A program made the position numbers and the translations under genes. A stretch of DNA of 64,000 bases, taken from contig NW_026570228.1 in the NCBI RefSeq assembly GCF_019649055.1, forward strand, positions 806,001 to 870,000. Reading direction: 5' to 3'. The DNA is from Paramacrobiotus metropolitanus (Eukaryota > Tardigrada > Eutardigrada > Parachela > Macrobiotidae). This document shows positions 1 through 10,174 of the stretch, in pieces; the first letter of the stretch is position 1; every line of letters begins with the position of its first letter. The notes beneath the pieces were generated by a model that made no database searches, was not told where the DNA came from, and worked only from the letters and a program-made list of their open reading frames with translations.

Positions 1-1
1 C

Positions 2-286
2 AACTGGACAGCGGTGCACCTGGTGGATCTGAGCGGCGATGTGCTGGAGAGCCTCATGAACTATCTCTACAGCCGGGGACCCATCGGCGCCACGGAGAAC
101 CTGGAGGAACTGTGGATCGTGGCTAACAAGTATGACATCAAGGCGATGAAGGTGACCTTGGAAGAGATGATGGTGGGCAAGGTCAACAAGGACAACGCCT
201 GGCGTTATCTGGATTTCGCTCGGGAACATGGACTGGATCGGCTGCAGAAAAAGGCGGCTTACTGGCTATACACCAACTACGTTTAA
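2..286 (+). CDS. MATH-BTB protein, 3' part of the BTB exon (cut by window edge)
   Basis: The open frame enters at base 2 and ends at TAA 284-286, about 94 residues. It matches the C-terminal half of the BTB exon of the genes at 6683-7795 and 10175-11883: the HLVDLSGD segment after the BTB core, then NLEELW, the LEEMMVGKVNK helix and the NAWRYLDFAREHGL helix of the BACK/3-box-like tail, ending YWLYTNYV. The BTB dimer face and the MATH exon lie outside the window. A Cullin-3 substrate-adaptor role is family knowledge, not visible here. The closest relative in the window is the fragment at 4815-4964, which shares the YWLYTNY ending and downstream sequence. Confidence 0.85.
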   Translation, partial: NWTAVHLVDLSGDVLESLMNYLYSRGPIGATENLEELWIVANKYDIKAMKVTLEEMMVGKVNKDNAWRYLDFAREHGLDRLQKKAAYWLYTNYV

Positions 287-470
287 TATCAGTGCAGATT
301 TGCTAAGTAACTCTCGGGGAACTCTGTTTTTTTACTTCTGCACTAATCGGTTTCGCCTAGCATTGGAGTTTTCTTGATCTGGTGGAAAGAAAAGCTGTTT
401 CTTTTGTAAGGAGCTTTGTTCTCAAGTGACGTTTCTTGCACATTAATATTATGAAGTGTAGTCAGTCTAC

Positions 471-476
471 AATAAA
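471..476 (+). terminator. Polyadenylation signal AATAAA
   Basis: AATAAA lies 185 bases after the stop of the partial MATH-BTB gene, with AT-rich sequence around it. It is the first canonical signal downstream and plausibly ends that transcript. Confidence 0.45.
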
Positions 477-957
477 AAATTCAAAATGGCTTTACCAGTT
501 TTTTCTACATAAGCAGTTCTGGGAGACTGAGGTGCAGCAAAGGGGGAAGTTTTGGTTGCGTTGAATAATGGTCCAGGCCAATAATGAATAAATGTTTTTT
601 AAAAATGCGAAAAACTGCTTCTTTCGTGACTTCGCCCTTCGTCGAAGATTGGTGCTCAGCCAAAAATCACAGACGGCTTCATCGCAGAAAACACTGTTTT
701 CTTCGCATATAAATTCCGAGCAAGTGAAGAACTGCCACATGTATCCAGGTAAATACGTGTACATATACAGAGTCTGTACATGTACCATCACATTCATGTA
801 ATGCACGCCGCGCGGTAACTTTCGCGCACTCCTCCTTCTGCAAACTCAATACTCCTTTTTTAGCATCGTTTATTATATTGTGTAACCAAATAACTGAAAC
901 GTCTGACTTACTACTAAAGCGCCATTTGTAAGCGCAACTTCCAATTGGAAAGTTATT

Positions 958-1007
958 GAGCGAAATAAAACTCTCATATGGATGAATATGAGAGTTTTAT
1001 TTCGCTC
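958..1007. repeat. Perfect 22-bp inverted repeat (hairpin)
   Basis: Bases 958-979 are the exact reverse complement of 986-1007, with a 6-base loop GGATGA. The arms begin GAGCGAAATAAAACTC. Part of the arm (TCTCATATGGATG) recurs near 1044. Nothing marks it as a gene. A tiny transposon remnant or a structured transcript are both possible. Confidence 0.8.
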
Positions 1008-1320
1008 GTTTCGTTTTTATTATTTATTATGATATGAAATGATTCTCATATGGATGCCGATCTTCTGGTAACGTTCGAATGCAATCAGGTAGGAACGAGA
1101 CTTTTAAGTCCATCTTGTAAGCTTTAGATACTTCGCAACGCGATGTTGTGCGCCATACCGTTTTCACTATCATCTGAACCCATCACTCAACTACTGGATA
1201 CAATCAAGCATTTTTTAAAAAATTAATGTTTAGTTATTGGTAAGTAAAAAAGGTGAAAACGCGAGTTTGAACACAAAAGCCTGAATTTGAGGCCATGTAC
1301 AGATACCGCGTCACTTTTAT

Positions 1321-1480
1321 TCTTTAAGGACCGATCTTTTTTTTCTTTAAGGACCGATCTTCTTCGAACCTTACAAGTAAATGCACTTAAGTACGGAGAT
1401 TGTTCTTACACCTAGTAAGGTTCTGACAATCTTGGCAATCTTTAAAATGAGTTTCAAAATTTTTGAGACTCTGATTGCCC
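1321..1480. repeat. Relic of the TTAA foldback element
   Basis: The stretch GGACCGATCTTCTTCGAAC, then GTAAATGCAC and AAAATGAGTTTCAAAATTTT, follows the same order as GGACCGATCCCTTTTGAAC, GTAAATGCAC and AAAATGAATTTTAAAATTTT in the left arm of the element at 18671-19357. It is clearly more diverged than that element's two arms are from each other. A short direct repeat (CTTTAAGGACCGATCTT) sits at its left edge. Confidence 0.6.
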
Positions 1481-1589
1481 AAAGAGATTTTATAAGCGAA
1501 TGGTTACGATCGTTCCCCTACTTGTTTGCTTGTACAGAACAGTTTTTGGTTAGTCCGAAATTAATTACGTTATTTACGTATAAACTATA

Positions 1590-1750
1590 AAGCATGTTGG
1601 TCAATGTAAATTTCGGTAGCATATCAATCAAGTCAGTTTTTTTATTTGGACTGTTTTATAAGCAGACTCTTCGAAAATACATCATTTGTTCGGTATCGAA
1701 CAAAAAAGATGGAAATTGGCAAGTCGCTTTGCGGTGCAAAAATTAAGGAT
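1590..1750 (+). repeat. Dispersed non-coding repeat, copy 1
   Basis: A CATGTTGGTCA start is followed by ATATCAATCAAGT, an ACTGTTT block and GGCAAGTCGCTTTGCGGT. The same blocks appear in order at about 8668-8850, and the right half again at about 13243-13320. The copies are old, and no coding potential or terminal repeats are visible. Confidence 0.5.
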
Positions 1751-2054
1751 ACAACGGTTACAAAAATTTGTGTGCGCGAATTACAAGAGTGCTGGAAATC
1801 GCGGAAGTCGCAGACTACATTACGACTAGAAGGCTGCAAGGAACCGTGAAGTGCCATCGGTATTCGGTATACCGGAAACCACGCAATAGTCGCTTGGAAA
1901 AATTAGAATCGAAACTAACTCCGAATGCTACGCATTCACTACGTTTCTGTATGCGAATATTAGAATCGAAACTAACTGGAATGCTAACTGATACTTCTTA
2001 CTGTACTTTAAGTTGGCTTGCAATTGAATTCTACTTATAAAATAAGCTTATAAG

Positions 2055-4116
2055 TCAGTACAAGGATTTTGTTTTTAACGAAAGAGGTTTCAATGCATCG
2101 TTTTCGTATCTGTCTTTTGTAAAACTACATGGAGGAATGGCACCATCCAGGTTGAAAGAAACGGCGGTTATTATCGTCCTGAAAACAGTAAAGTTTTCCG
2201 CAAAGTCCGACAGCAGTTGGATATCCTTTTCCAGCAAGGCGACGGTAGACCATCCTGTTTTTTGTTTAGTAGCGTAAGATTCTATGGTTAACGCATGCCA
2301 ACCTGCAGCATCCAAGCCACCGTACACGTATATCTTGTTCTCGACAACGCAAGCTGTGTGGCAACACCGCGGTTGTTGCAGTGGCTCCATCTCTTCCCAT
2401 TCCGCAGTTTGCAGATTCAAACGGATGCAACACGCAGTGGGAATTGTCTCATCCTCATCGGAAACACGGATCTCTCCGCCCATGATGTACAAGTATCCAG
2501 TCACTACGCTCATGGCAAAGTGCATTCGCCATTCGGGCAGACCAGGCAATGATTCCCATTTATCCGCTACCGTATCATACCGGAGCACGGCAAGAGTTGT
2601 CGCATAAAAGATATGATGACCATGTTTAGTCACTGCTTGGGCAGCGGCTAGGCCAATACTGTAACCGCAACGTTCGTTATAATCGTTTGTTAATTACCGT
2701 AAGCATTTCTGTGCACGGAAATGTTACTTTTTATATGCACTGGACTTTTAGCTTACTTAATTATTGACGTATGGACTTTGGGCCAAGCAACAATGCCAGT
2801 TGAGATATCCATAGCATAAAACACATTAAAGTAGTCCCAGAAGTAGATCTTGTGGTCTACAATGATGGGGCATGCGATATAGTATACACGCGCCGAAGGC
2901 TTCAATTTCCGGCAAAATCCCTTGCCTATATTCCACAACCTGAATTCCACCGCTAAGTCATCAGAACATTTTATAAATATTAATTTGTCTTCTGTCGCTG
3001 CTAACTGAATCCAGTAATACGACGTAAGGTCTGGATGTGCCGGTCCGATCATCTTGTCGTGAACACCGTGACAGTGAGCCAAAGGATCGAATACCAATAA
3101 ATTTCGGATAGAATTAGCGCTGCACGCAAGAAATACAATCATAACTTCTTTTCTCTGTAACACCTGCAGAAGTTCTGCTGCGGATATCCGGATTGTACTA
3201 ACTGGATGAAAACATCGCCGGATGATTTCCCCTATGGCCAGCTTCGGCAATCTTCCCATCTTTTATCAGTCTTTTCTTGAGTCCCTGGTGTCTTTCGCGA
3301 CATTCGGCCTTTTCCAGAATTAACCTAGGCTCCAGATGTCGGTTTTTCGTCCCGGTGCTTCTGTTCCTTCTTGAGAGAATCTTCTTAGCATTTCTGGTGA
3401 CATGTAGCGCGTTGTACCGTGTATGTGTGAAATGTCGGCAGAACAAGTAGAATGTCCTTGCAATAAAATTAGGTTATCCAAATCCCCAATCAGCAGCTTT
3501 TCTTGGCCACCAGTTTCGATCTGTACAAGGATGTTTTCTGGCTTTAAATCGCCATGGATTATGCCTCGTGATGCAGGAATTCCAAACCCTGAGTTATGTG
3601 CTTGGTAAATTGGATTATCTTTCTATCATTATTTAGGACGTGATCGTTTTGTTCAGCTTCCTTCAAAAATCAAAAGAGAGGCAAGGTCACCTAAAAATCA
3701 CTCTTTTAGCATATGGTATGGGCAATCCGAGAACAACAAACAAACTACCGAATGCGTCTCATATCACCTTTGTGGCAGTCCATTGCTAGCTCAACTGTTA
3801 CTCCACCGGAAGCTTTAATGATGGAAATTTTATGATAGACTACGACATGATCGCTAACCAATTCGGTAAGCTTTCTCAACCTTTTAACGGATTCCATCCA
3901 GCTTTGGCCGTCGTCAGCTGCTGCGGAATGGGCACCAAAGTGGGTCACTTTGGCAGCTATGACATGTCCTGTATAACTGCCACGCTTTACAACTTTGGCT
4001 TTGTAAACAACGCCAAATGAACCCGTTCCAATTAAATCGGCATGAGAATAATCGTAACGGACGCTTCGACCATACTCTTCGATTGCGCTGGGCGCGCTGG
4101 AAACTTTGTTCCCCAT
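2055..4116 (-). pseudogene. Protein kinase-Kelch fusion gene, frame-broken
   Basis: Read on the minus strand from ATG 4116-4114. The N-terminus MGNKVSS fits an N-myristoylation site. A kinase N-lobe follows, with glycine loop IGTGSFGVVYKAK and VIAAK lysine. Further along are LEFLHHE, the catalytic loop HGDLKPEN (about 3550), GDLD in place of DFG, GTTRYMSPEM and KTDIWSLG. One frame (3259-2757) then joins the kinase C-terminal helix (RRCFHP, SAAELLQ) directly to Kelch-like repeats. These continue across a clean GT-AG intron (2756-2659) into IYVYGGLD and LYIMGGE blades ending at 2055. Within the kinase, three single-base shifts are needed (after LEFLHHE, after WSLG, and before LAIGEI), and the 3745-3705 junction does not keep phase. 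The good conservation around the breaks and the intact intron mean assembly indels are a real alternative to recent pseudogenisation. The kinase substrate is unknown. Confidence 0.75.
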
Positions 4117-4280
4117 TTCAGTCAAATAGTCGAATTAAACTAGGGCACAAATTCAACCTGCGCATTTCCATACAGTTTGACTCTAAAGTTTCAACGTCCA
4201 AATAGAATTTTAAGCACCAAATTATTTGTCTAGTTTTTGTTGTATTAAATTGTCACTGATAAACACAAACTACAGTGTAA

Positions 4281-4591
4281 ATGGAAGCGAATGCAGGTAA
4301 GCTGACTTCTTAACTATCAGCTTGAATCGAGCTGCTTGATACTACCGTTATCATGAAACCGCTGATAATATTAACACAAATCTGCTGACCTTTGTACCCT
4401 TTGCCTATACCGTTCAACTAGCCCTTTTCGGCTTTGACTATATCTTTGCGGTGTATGATGAGTGGCAAATTTCTGACCAACTTGGTGCACACAAAACTCC
4501 TGGATTTCCTCAACGGTTTACGCAGTTGTTTCTAGTCAACCCGTACGATCTGGTTTCGTTCTTGCGCGATAAATTCGACTGGTTTTTCTAG
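4281..4591 (+). CDS. Predicted small two-exon orphan protein (61 aa)
   Basis: Exon 1 (4281-4296) is ATG plus five more codon parts ending GCAG before a strong donor GTAAGC. A pyrimidine-rich stretch ends in CTAG at 4421. Exon 2 (4422-4591) continues in phase, giving MEANA then LFGFDYIFAVYDEW and ending DKFDWFF with TAG 4589-4591. Exon 2 lies in an 83-codon open stretch (4340-4588) of protein-like composition, rich in aromatic residues. I recognise no family. The start lies 165 bases from the start of the divergent kinase-Kelch gene, so a shared promoter region is possible. The splice model is my inference, and exon 2 could instead be the 3' relic of a larger gene. Confidence 0.35.
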
Positions 4592-4814
4592 ACATCGTAA
4601 CCGTTTGTCGTCATTCTACAGCTGTAACTCTCATTAGTGCTAAGCTTGTTTTATATGTGCAGATATTTTGTCATGTTCGTGGCAAAAAAATATAAGCATA
4701 ATCGACCTAGAAGATTCGGTGGTTGCTTAGTAAACGAGTACAGATAAAAAGCTTTGATAATACTAAGCCCTTCATATATTCATTTCATTTCGTATAATAA
4801 GCACTTCATGAATT

Positions 4815-4964
4815 ATCAAGGCGATGAAGGCCTCCTTGGAGGAGATGATGGTTGGAAAGGTCAACTCGGGCAACGCCTGGCATTATCTGGATTTCGCTCG
4901 GTTTCACGGACTGGATCGGCTGCATAAGAAGGGGGCTTACTGGCTATACACCAACTATATTTAA
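4815..4964 (+). pseudogene. MATH-BTB 3' end fragment
   Basis: The translation IKAMKASLEEMMVGKVN, then NAWHYLDFARFHGLDRLHKK, ending WLYTNYI and TAA 4962-4964, matches the last 50 residues of the gene at 2-286. The homology continues into the 3' flank (about 4965-5130 resembles 290-460), so a genomic segment containing the gene's 3' end was duplicated. No BTB core or MATH exon lies upstream. The preceding 200 bases belong to an unrelated open stretch. It is a truncated duplicate. Confidence 0.8.
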
Positions 4965-5228
4965 CAGTAGAGTGGATTTGTTCAGTATCTCTAACGGAAC
5001 TGTGTTTTGTTCTTCTGTGCTACTCGTTTAGATATAGTGTTGTAGTTCTCTGGATCGTGTGGGAAGAAGAGCAACTTGCTTCTGTTACAAGAAAATTTGT
5101 TATCGAGTGCTTCTTATTGCACATTGTGCAGCCTATTTATTGTAAGACTACTGTAAAATCATCAGGTAAGTGTACAGTAATATAGCATTGCTTCCGCATT
5201 GTTAGTACTAACAACTACCAGCCAGCCA

Positions 5229-5262
5229 GTTGACATGCCAGAACTAGTTCTGGCATGTCAAC
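5229..5262. repeat. 34-bp perfect palindrome
   Basis: GTTGACATGCCAGAAC, then TA, then its exact reverse complement. There is essentially no loop. It could form a cruciform or be a fused terminal repeat, and no flanking duplication is obvious. Confidence 0.8.
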
Positions 5263-6286
5263 ACCGACGCTTCAATACGAGTCACATTCAGAGTCTGAAT
5301 TTCACTTTATACACTTTTTCTAAAGCTTTAATCGTTATTTCGTTTGTTATGATGGCCGCCAAATTAGTCAGCCGCCCAGCACAATACCGGAAAAACGAAT
5401 AAAAAACTAAAATTCACGATTTGTTAGACTATCGGCTGAGCCCCGTCATTCATGAGAAATAACTGGTGTTCTACAAATGCAAAACGAGACGGAAATTCCA
5501 AGTATTGGGACATATCCCAAACGCTTGGAGCCACAAACTTTGTCTACCGTCAGTATTCATATTATTTGGAATGTACGTATTTGTCATAATGTTTTGCATG
5601 TAGTTTGGATCTTGCAATACTGCCTAATGAACTTTCGTGCTATTCTTATTGACATTTACCGTCACCACTACAAAATCTTAGCGATGCAGTTCAAGCAGTT
5701 AATTGTTCAAGAAACACCGAGCAAAAAGAGCAAGGATTTTCACATGACCATTCCCTTCGAAGGCCGACTATGCTCCCGTTTTTATTTACACGTGTTGCGG
5801 AACTGTATCGCTTGCTAATTTATTACCATTCTTTGTGTTTCTTTTCGTTAAAAATTGTGTAATGCATCTTCCATTAATCGCTTGCCTCTGACGGGTACAA
5901 AAATATTTTAGAGATTTGGTCATGTTCGCGACAAGGCACCCCGACCTAACAACAGGCTGTTGTTTTTCTAATATAAAATGTTCAGTTTGTATATTTTAAA
6001 AATTAATAAATCTCTGCATAAACAAAACACTATATGAACAAAACACTGTTCTCGAATCGCCAACTTCTGAGTAATACTTCTTTATCCACTACAAAGTCCG
6101 AATAGAAGAATCGTAGTAATCGATTGTATGATATATAAATTGGTCTTGTAAATATACTGCAAGAATACGTACAAAATTGCACCCGGAAATTATTTTCCGA
6201 TAAGGATTTAATTTGTAACACAAATTGAAATAGGTAGTTGTTTCTTGTAACATTTCTCGAGAATTGTCTCATAAAATCTAAGGAAT

Positions 6287-6369
6287 GATAGAAGCGCTGT
6301 GCAGTGTGTGTAACTACGATCCATCCGTACGAGTCCAGATGCATCGAAGTTATGCACAGCGCTTCTATC
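6287..6369. repeat. 17-bp perfect inverted repeat with 49-base spacer
   Basis: GATAGAAGCGCTGTGCA (6287-6303) is the exact reverse complement of 6353-6369. It may be a hairpin or a very short inverted-repeat element. No target duplication was identified. Confidence 0.7.
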
Positions 6370-6682
6370 GCTTTGCGTCGTTTTTAATAATACTTCTATA
6401 TTATGTAATACGTAAATGGACTGTTACAAAAAACGGATGTACATACCTAGAATGTGACCCTTTACGGCTAGCCTACTTGTCCGAATCAAGAGTGCGTTCC
6501 GGGTTTTTAAAAACCGCATGCGCCGTCACTCCAGCAGTCGTTAGTCAGTTTTTGATATTCGCGTTGAACTGAGATAAAATCCGATGTGAAATACTTTGGG
6601 ATTAACCGGCATCACTCGAATAATCACGAATCTAAGCAATAAAACGCATATTTTTTTCGGTTTACTCAAGCGAAATATTATC

Positions 6683-7795
6683 ATGAGTGCAGTAGCGATT
6701 ACCTCATCACTGCAATTCCGAAAATGTGCCGTGACCTTACAGTACAGAATTCCCACCAAGTGTTTTGCATCGGCATGGGCTCCGACAGTGTGTTCGCGTC
6801 GTGGCAATGTACTGGCGTACACCGCTCAGTTCAACGTGGAGAAACAGTGCGATTATCCGGAAATTCCCGAATCCTCGTGGAAGATAACGCTGGAAATTGG
6901 CCAGGCAGGCGGCGGAATGTGTGCAGTTTTGAAGCCCTTACGAGTTGCCGATAGCCCCAACAGCGTCCTGGTGGAGCTTACTATTGGGTAAGGTTTCCAC
7001 TTTCTTCGTTGAAGCTGCCTAGTTCCTGCATAATCGTATATTGCACTGTGATTTCACACCAATTTATCAGTTATTATAATTGTTATTTCGCCAATTTTGC
7101 AAGGCCTATAATTACCGGGATTAAATAAATAAATTATTTATTTATAGTGCTATTAAAGTTACGTGTTTAGACCAAGTGCCCACACACCGTCCATCTTGCT
7201 TCCGGGAAAACCGGCAGAGCTGCCCGAATATCGTTACGACCACGAGAACAATTTGGATGATTTCGTGGTGAACAACTACAAGCGCAAATCCAGCGGTGCT
7301 ATGTACACCCTGCAACCGTTGCAGAGCGTCTACATTGGTCTGTCGTTCCGCATCACCCGCCGTCCACTGGAACTGAAAAGTCTTCTGGATGCCGGCACCT
7401 TCACCGACTGCACCCTCATCGCCAACGATGGGTGCAAATTCCCGGCGCATCGGGTCCTCCTTGCGGCACAGTCGCCGGTTTTCCTAGAAATGTTCCAGCA
7501 CGCGACCGAGCCGCCATCCAGTGGCGAACACCATCTGGTCGATCTTAGCGGCGATATGTTGGAGAATCTCATGGGGTACTTGTACAATCGGGGACCTATT
7601 GATACCACGGCGAACCTGGAGGAACGCTGGAAAGTGGCCAACATGTACGACGTTAAACCGCTGAAAGCGGCTTTGGAGGAAATGATGGTGGTTAAGGTCA
7701 ACAAGAGCAACGCCTGGCATTATCTGGATTTTGCACGGGAGCACGGATTGAATGGACTGCAGAAGAAGGCGGCTGAATGGATTGGCAATAATTAG
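6683..7795 (+). CDS. MATH-BTB (speckle-type POZ-like) protein, 309 aa
   Basis: Two exons: 6683-6987 and 7171-7795 (stop TAG). The intron of 183 bases has donor GTAAGG and acceptor GTTTAG and is phase 2, so GG plus A restores a glycine codon. Exon 1 encodes a MATH-like domain (about residues 8-101) with EKQCDYPEIPESSW and VLVELTIG. Exon 2 gives a basic linker, a strand IGLSFRI, then the BTB domain (about 175-280) with DAGTFTDCTLIANDG, FPAHRVLLAAQSPVF and LEMFQ. A BACK/3-box-like tail follows, NAWHYLDFAREHGL and LQKKAAEW. ATG 6683 was chosen because it matches the start in paralogues; the open frame upstream lacks conservation. In known relatives the MATH domain binds substrates and BTB dimerises and recruits Cullin-3. 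The gene appears intact. Confidence 0.88.
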
Positions 7796-8469
7796 CGGCA
7801 ATGTTGCGTTATTCACAAGGCATTTCATTGTTTCTTATTGCATTTACTCGGTTTCACCTGCTACTGCGAACTTTTTGGATTTGATGTGGGAATGTTGTTA
7901 GGGTGGTAATGCTAATTGTTAATTTAATACAAGCAAGTTGTATAAATGCTCTGCCGCTGTCATTTTTGCGACACTAAAATTTAGCATTCTGCTCGTCGAA
8001 GCTGTTCATCAACTTTACCAGTAAAACCTCTTGAAATCAATAGCAGCTTAATAACTTTCAACAACCGGCTGCCATTCCGCCGTGGGGAGTAACCTAATGC
8101 AGCGTAATTGTTATGCGAATACTTAGCAACATTCAGATCTTGCGCACTTCTTCCGCCCGAAAGTATCAGATGAGCACAGTTACCACACCTCTCTACAATG
8201 TATACAGTGTTTGCTTTTTTGTAATCTGGGAGAAATCTGCCGTCAGTTGTGAGATGTGATGACTTACAGTTCAATATCGAGCAAACTCTAATAGGTGATA
8301 AGTGATAAGTTATAACCTGCAATGTGTGCGTGAAGGTGACATTAAAAGACAATCAAAAAACCAGTTTCACCTTTGGTATAGTGCTATTAGTTCCCGACAA
8401 GTATTGGCTGGGAACATTTGCACGTGCTGGTTTTCCTGGTAACTCAGTGTGCTAGCGCCTTTCCTGCTC

Positions 8470-8544
8470 TCAACAAATTATCTCCAGCGTTGCCTTGCAT
8501 AAATCCGTTCCAGCCAGACACAGTATACAAGGAATTATAACCAG
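8470..8544 (-). pseudogene. GPCR relic (TM7 and start of C-tail)
   Basis: The minus-strand translation LVIIPCILCLAGTDLCKATL, then EIIC and a stop, aligns with LVMNPCLLCLAVTDLRKATL of the gene at 12782-14221. The nucleotide match is strong over about 75 bases (GCGTTGCCTTGC, CCAGACACAGTA). Upstream sequence keeps only doubtful similarity and is out of frame. It is a decayed duplicate of the K/L-type receptor. Confidence 0.65.
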
Positions 8545-8667
8545 GTGCAAAGTAGGATTTTGATAGAGTTATCGTACCGCGGATGATACAGGAACGATAC
8601 ATGTACCGGAAGTGTAGATGGAACACATTAAAGAGTGAGCACGCACGACAGTAGCGGGTTAGCTAAA

Positions 8668-8850
8668 AACCATGTTGGTCAACATGCTTTGTTTCTGTGG
8701 CATATTAGTCAAGTTCCATATTCAATAGTCGGTTGGCCTTTTCTAAAACTGTTTAGAACACAGATTTAGGGAAAACGCGTTATTTGTAGAACATCGGAGT
8801 AAACAGATGCAAACCGGCAAGCCGCTTCTCGGTAAAGAAATTTATAAATA
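8668..8850 (+). repeat. Dispersed non-coding repeat, copy 2
   Basis: CATGTTGGTCA, CATATTAGTCAAGT, AAACTGTTT and GGCAAGCCGCTTCTCGGT occur in the same order as in the copy at 1590-1750. Divergence is high, so the insertions are old. Confidence 0.5.
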
Positions 8851-9754
8851 AATCTCAATAACCGAGTAAATGTACCGAAATTGTGCCGCCAAGTAAACGG
8901 ACGGCGGAACTATGTGGCGCACTGGCTTCTACTGTGCCATGGTGCAACGTGCATTCGTCTGTCTGTTTTTGTAAAAAAATATTTGCTGGATTGTTTTTAC
9001 TATCACTTCTATGTCGATAAGTTTTTGTGCTACGGAAATTACTTTAATTTTATTGAAGTCCTCATTCTGCACTAATTTTGTAACTCTTCTTGAGTGGATG
9101 TATCGTACCTGTACGAGTCCCTATTCTGTCATGTTCATGGTAGAAAAGTTTAACATTGACCCTGGAATATTCTGTGTTTCTTTGACATGCTTCTTTGTCA
9201 TATAATGCAGATAAAAAAGCTGTGTTTATTATACTGGCTTCGTTTCTCGACTTATACGTTAGTTATCCAAAATACCGCGATTAGTTTCGAATTTCGGTGA
9301 TGTTGCACCGCTCGTACGGTTTCCTTATTCGCACTCTGAATTCGGAATGATACCGAATCTGAGTACGCTCAAACAGCGCTTCGTATCCAGTGCAACCAAA
9401 ATTTGTGATCATAATAATGATTAAATTTTGACCTGCTATACTGTACATACCATAAAAAATCGAAGCACGTATTATTCGACATGACTTCTTTGCCGGTACT
9501 GCTCAGATCCACTTGGTACCGTATATCCGGTGTGTGTACAAATGGAACGTAACAATAACGCGGATGTGATGCGAGGTTTTCAGTCTTTGTTGGAACTATG
9601 ATGGTGGATCTAGGAAGAATCCACGGACAGAGACAGAAACGGAATCTATCCTGCAGAGTGAGCAGTGTTGTATACTACGAGTTATGCGGAAACGCAAGAC
9701 ACCCGACAATCAACTGCACACTTTATATCCCATTCATATGACACTACAGAAGCT

Positions 9755-9904
9755 CCCGCAGCAGAATGCTGCGGGGCCAAAAGTACAGCAAGTTACTCAG
9801 ACGACGATGGCTAGCAACTGAAGAATCTACCAGATTGAAGATCTGGTAGATGAAGAAATTCAACATCAAAATACAGCAAAACTTAGCACCCGCACCAGTG
9901 CGGG
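9755..9904. repeat. Cluster of three short perfect hairpins
   Basis: CCCGCAGCA/TGCTGCGGG at 9755-9775 (loop GAA), ATCTACCAGAT/ATCTGGTAGAT at 9825-9851 (loop TGAAG) and CCCGCAC/GTGCGGG at 9889-9904. Three perfect stems in 150 bases is notable. No known RNA family was recognised. Confidence 0.6.
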
Positions 9905-10174
9905 CGTACGGGAAGGCCACTCCTCCTCACAGAACTTAAAAATGACCCTTTACTAATAACTGTCTCTGACCGAACCAGGAAAACGTTCCGGATCTAGAAA
10001 AAGTGAATGCGGTCCCGAGACAGCAGTTAACCTTGGTAATTTATGTATCACTAAGATCAGTTTATTGGCCGTTTGCTGTCAAATCTTTTAACCGGCAGCA
10101 CATCAACATTTTTCGGATTCAGTATCATGCTGATGATTCCCTTTTTAACCGGCACTCTCAAGCCAAGTATTACC

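Larger units (their letters stand above)
487..2054. other. Intergenic region with hairpin and repeat relics
   Basis: No convincing coding sequence. It contains a perfect 22-bp hairpin (958-1007), a relic of the foldback element found at 18671-19357 (1321-1480), and one copy of a dispersed repeat (1590-1750). A short direct repeat, ATTAGAATCGAAACTAACT, occurs near 1901 and 1960. Confidence 0.6.
4965..6682. other. Intergenic region, palindrome and inverted repeat only
   Basis: After the duplicated 3' flank (to about 5130) I see no supported gene. A perfect palindrome (5229-5262) and a 17-bp inverted repeat (6287-6369) are present. Short open stretches lack family resemblance. The last 80 bases form the 5' flank of the gene at 6683, which resembles the flank of the gene at 10175 (FFG-containing upstream open frame). 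Confidence 0.5.
7796..10174. other. Intergenic region with GPCR relic, repeat copy and hairpins
   Basis: It holds a GPCR tail fragment (8470-8544, minus), copy 2 of the dispersed repeat (8668-8850) and three neighbouring hairpins (9755-9904). The remaining sequence shows no coding signal that I can support. Confidence 0.5.

Noticed and set aside
7142-7828. Long open frames on the opposite strand of MATH-BTB exons
   Set aside because: They mirror GC-rich coding exons, lack family motifs, and recur opposite every paralogue as a by-product of codon usage.
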